NCBI GenBank assembly: GCA_031772625.1 | Contig: CM062820.1 | Span: 319,074,545 to 319,138,544, forward strand | DNA length: 64,000 nucleotides | Source: Pinus tabuliformis | Taxonomy: Eukaryota > Streptophyta > Pinopsida > Pinales > Pinaceae | Reading direction: 5' to 3' | Shown: positions 60,847-64,000 of the stretch, one piece after another | Layout: each line of letters opens with the position of its first letter | Position numbering within the stretch: the first letter of the stretch is position 1 | Made by a program: the position numbers and the translations under genes | The notes under the pieces: generated by a model | The model's input: only the letters and a program-made list of their open reading frames with translations | Told to the model about the DNA's origin: nothing | Database searches by the model: none

Positions 60847-60928
60847 GCAGCCAGAATTATTGTGGATCCTCTCAGACAATAGACGCCACAGTCATAGGCA
60901 CGGGCAGCCTTTTTCGGGGTGTCATAGG

Positions 60929-61782
60929 TGTTGGAATTTTCTGATAAATTCCATAACAGACAGACAAAAAATTGCTCTGTTTTTGCACTCTGTTTTTACA
61001 CAGAAAAACAGAAAATCGCTTGCTGGAAACAGTGTTTCAGCAACACAGTTTTTTTCAGTTGCTGTAACTTGTGTTGCAGCAACGCTGTTCGTGGTGTTGC
61101 AGCAACGTAAATTTTTTACGTCAAGTATTTTTTGAGTTACGGTGTAACAGCAACGGTGATTTGACGTCAACCACTTTTGGTGTAACAGCAACGGGGATTT
61201 TTGACGCAATAACTTTTGGTGTAACAGCAACAGGAAAATAACTTGTATTTATTAAAAATAAAACTAACTGTTACAAGGTTTGTCCTTCTCTCACAGCAAA
61301 CAACCATAAAACAAAATTACATTCAAGGTATCTGCACTGCTGTGCATTTTTTCCTTGCTGTTCTCTGCTACGCTATTGCGTCTATTCTGCTGTGCACTGC
61401 TGTGCGTTCCTGGAAGAATTTATCTTCACGCTGCTGCGTGCTCTTCTCTGCTCTGTATAATTCCTCTGCTGCTCTGTATGATTCTTCAGCTGCTAACATT
61501 TAAAACAGAACTGCTGTGTGGTATTTATATGCTAAAACATATCTGATTAAAACAATAAAATATTACAAAATATCTTCTAATGTTTATCTCCGAATTTATT
61601 GCAGCAAGGCGGTGATGCTTCTATCAAAAAAACAAGTCGGCTGTCTGCAGGGGAAATCAATTTGTGAGTTTAATGCACATTAATGTGCAAAATATCTGGA
61701 GCGACTTTTCGGCATCAAACAAGCTGGAGTATTTACTGCAAATCCAGCTGTTCATTGTTGCAGTTGGAATTAAATTCCAACA
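60929..61782 (-). repeat. 3' LTR of the right-hand copia element
   Basis: 854 bp. On the minus strand it begins TG then the dyad TTGGAATTTAATTCCAA. Toward 61020-61240 it has four near-repeats of gtgtaacagcaacggtgattttgac-like words. A plus-strand stretch at 61330-61500 is rich in gctgct and tctctgctct words. Confidence 0.9.
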
Positions 61783-64000
61783 CTCCCCCTTAATTTCAAC
61801 TGCTGCATACCCAGACATTTTCTGAAATGATCAAAACCTTTCTTTGCTAATGGTTTTGTCAAGATGTCAGCTAGCTGATCCTCTGTTCTGCAGTGCTGCA
61901 AAACAATCTCACCATTGTTAACCAATTCACGTATGAAGTGAAATTTGGTGTCTATGTGCTTTGTTCTTTTATGAAAAACAGAGTTTTTAGACAATGCTAT
62001 TTTTGAGCTATTGTCACAGTAAATGGTTGTGCCCTTTTCTTGCTCATGACACAAATCTCTGAGAACTCTTCTCAGCCACACTACTTGGCATGCTGCTGCT
62101 GTTGCTGCCACATACTCTGCCTCTGCTGTTGACAAAGCCACAACTGGTTGCTTCTTGGAAGCCCATGAGATGGCTCCCGATCCCATATGAAACACATATC
62201 CCGATGTTATTTTCCTATCATCAACACTTCCAGCCCAATCACTGTCAGTGTAACCTGTCAACATGAAACTTTCAGAAGAGGAGTATAAAATACCAAACCC
62301 CTTCGTTCCATTCACATACCTTAGAATCCTCTTGGTTGTCTGCCAATGAGTCTCTTTCGGTCTTTCCATAAATCTGGAGATTAAATTCACAGCGTGCATA
62401 ATGTCCGGCCTAGTTGCAGTCAAGTACATAAGGCTGCCAACTATGCTCTTGTACAGTTTTGGATCAAAATATTTGCTGCTGTCTTCTTTGGTTAATTTCA
62501 ACCCCACTACTGTTGGAGTCACAACAGCCTTGCTGTTCTGCATGTTAAATCTCTTCAACACTGCTTCTACATATTTATCTTGAGAAATGAAAACACCATT
62601 TTCACTTTGGTCGACTTCAATTCCAAGAAAATATCTTAAGAAGCCCAAGTCAGTCATTTCAAATTCACTTTTCATGACTGCTTTAAAATCAGCAATGAGA
62701 GAAGCATCATTGCTAGTAAAAATCAGATCATCTACATATAAAACAACAATAATAATCTTACCGTCATTCTGCTTTATCTAGAGTGTGGGTTCAGCATCAC
62801 ACTTGTCAAACCCATTCTCAATCAGATAAGCATCTATTCTGCTGTACCATGCTCTTGGAGCTTGCTTCAGCCCATAAAGAGCCTTTTTCAATTTACAAAC
62901 TTTATGCTCTTGGCCTTCAACTTCATAGCCCGGAGGTTGATCAACATAAATCTCTTCTTTTAACACTCCATTCAGGAATGCAGATTTAACATCCATCTGA
63001 TAAATCTTCCATTTGTGTTGTGCTGCAATAGACAACATTGTTCTGACTGTTTCCATCCTTGCTACTAGTGCAAAGGTTTCATCATAGTCTCTGCCTTGTT
63101 GCTGCTTGTAGCCTTTCACAACAAGTCTTGCTTTGTGCCTGTCAATCTTACCTTCAGCATTGCTTTTGGTCTTATAGACCCACTTAACTCCAATGGCATC
63201 TTTGTCTTTAGGGAGGTCCACTAACTCCCATGTTTTACTCTTCTCAATTGCATTAATTTCTTCATTCATTGCTTCAATCCATTTATCTTCATTTACAGCA
63301 TCTTCAAAATGGATTGGGTCATCAATATGATAATACAAAGCGAATAATGAATTCAGACTGGTATTGTTACTTACCTCTCCTTGTTCATAAATCTCACTCA
63401 GATTTCTGAATCTTGGTCTTCTTGGTGTACTTGGAGTTCCATCCGAACTTGAGGGTATATCTGATCCCTGTGGTGTTTCAGCATCAGCTGTTTGTGGTGT
63501 AACAACATCTGTTCTTCCTTGACTTCTCAAGGCTGTTCGAATTCCAGCTTGTGGTGTGGTTTGTTGTACTTACTGTGGTGTAGGAGGAGCCACCAAGGAA
63601 GGATTATTTGCTGCTGTCCCTTCCTCTTGTTCTTCATGAGACACAATTGTCTTCACATTCACTGTTTTTTCCAAGCTTCCATCCCAAGCTTCATCTTCAA
63701 TGAACTGCACATCTCTGCTTACTATTAATTTCTTGGTGGATGGATTATAGAGTTTGTATGCTTTTGACTCATCACAATAGCCAATAAAGACACACTTCTC
63801 CCCCTTACTATCAAGCTTTTTCCTTAGCTGATCCGGTACATGTGCATATGCAACACAACCGAATACTCTCATGTGAGTGACAGTTTGCTTTTGACCACTC
63901 CATGCCTCTTCTGGTATTCTGTTCATGACAACTTTAGTTGGGCATCTATTCAAGATGTAAACTGCGCAAGTAACAGCTTCTGCCCAATACTCATGCGGCA
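61783..64000 (-). pseudogene. Copia Pol, integrase C-terminus to RNase H, two nonsense codons
   Basis: Minus strand, one frame. From the window edge: THMRVFGCVAYAHVPDQLRK (end of integrase); a linker with a TAA at 63571-63573; RT with [39 protein letters not shown] and [17 protein letters not shown]; a TAG at 62778-62780 in place of the Tyr codon seen in the 49-kb copy; catalytic YVDDLIFTSND; RNase H with YTDSDWAGSVDDRKITSGY and AEAEYVAA; then HKRTKHIDTKFHFIRELVN and ADILTKPLAKKGF. Only two stops make this the best-preserved pol in the window, but the visible part is still not translatable in full. Confidence 0.93.

Larger units (their letters stand above)
59540..60928. other. 3' flank of SDR-D (array flank)
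   Basis: Matches the downstream flanks of SDR-A and SDR-C, except that it contains the SINE below. It stops at 60928 where a copia LTR begins; the same position in the SDR-C flank is 51872 (gtcatagg). Confidence 0.8.
60929..64000 (-). mobile_element. Ty1/copia retrotransposon running off the window
   Basis: Its 3' LTR is 60929-61782 (854 bp, TGTTGG...CAACA) followed by the complement of a polypurine tract (ctcccccttaattt). The pol region follows on the minus strand. It is a close relative of the element at 45.3-50.9 kb, with the same protein order and near-identical motifs, but its LTR is a different sequence. The insertion site is readable in the SDR-C flank (51872). The 5' half lies beyond 64000. 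Confidence 0.92.

Overview
The window is plant nuclear DNA: AT-rich, gene-poor, with introns, Ty1/copia and Ty3/gypsy LTR retrotransposons, LINE remnants and at least one tRNA-derived SINE. Its style (large degraded retroelement load, many old duplications, one small intron-containing gene) fits a large repeat-rich genome. A gymnosperm is my best guess, but nothing here proves the clade.

The only cellular gene that looks intact is a two-exon short-chain dehydrogenase/reductase (SDR-A, exons 14354-14424 and 14583-15387, 291 aa) of the secoisolariciresinol-dehydrogenase-like group. It is the best-preserved member of a same-direction tandem array. SDR-B (38749-39318) is a broken copy. SDR-C (44314-45327) is nearly full length but frameshifted. 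SDR-D (59308-59539) is an open C-terminal fragment fused to a copia remnant. The copies carry homologous AT-rich 5' flanks (about 9.0-10.2 and 13.9-14.3 kb; 37.5-38.7 kb; 42.6-44.3 kb) and homologous 3' flanks (15.4-16.4, 19.4 and 24.7-25.6 kb; 50.9-51.9 and 55.0-55.65 kb; 59.5-60.9 kb), so the whole window is essentially one expanded duplication array.

Layout: 1-2004 no gene; 2005-8012 a complete but decayed Ty3/gypsy chromovirus (minus strand, 333-bp LTRs); 8137-8634 a decayed TTF/ZNF862-like zinc-finger protein fragment; 8.6-14.3 kb AT-rich flank; 14.3-15.4 kb SDR-A; 16.3-18.9 kb a 310-bp direct repeat around a LINE ORF1 fragment; 19490-24726 a gag-only copia-type element with perfect 5-bp target duplication; 24.7-25.7 kb array flank; 25.7-30.9 kb AT-rich DNA with about 160-bp tandem monomers; 30.85-35.6 kb rearranged Ty3/gypsy pieces; 35.6-36.4 and 40.6-42.6 kb LINE remnants; SDR-B between them; 44.3-45.3 kb SDR-C; 45340-50886 a copia element in its 3' UTR; 51946-55032 a small non-autonomous LTR element carrying part of a FIZZY-RELATED/CDH1 (APC/C activator) gene; 55653-59311 a 5'-truncated copia element fused to SDR-D; 60929-64000 a further copia element running off the window.

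The most notable observations are the captured CDH1 N-terminus in a retroelement with odd AG...CT LTR ends, the SDR array as a natural record of insertions with readable empty sites (including a SINE with a 15-bp duplication), a conserved dyad at the LTR ends that shows a compensatory change, and two unrelated inserts flanked by 300-400-bp direct repeats that end in the same 41-bp sequence. All retroelement polyproteins seen here are interrupted and none looks autonomous.
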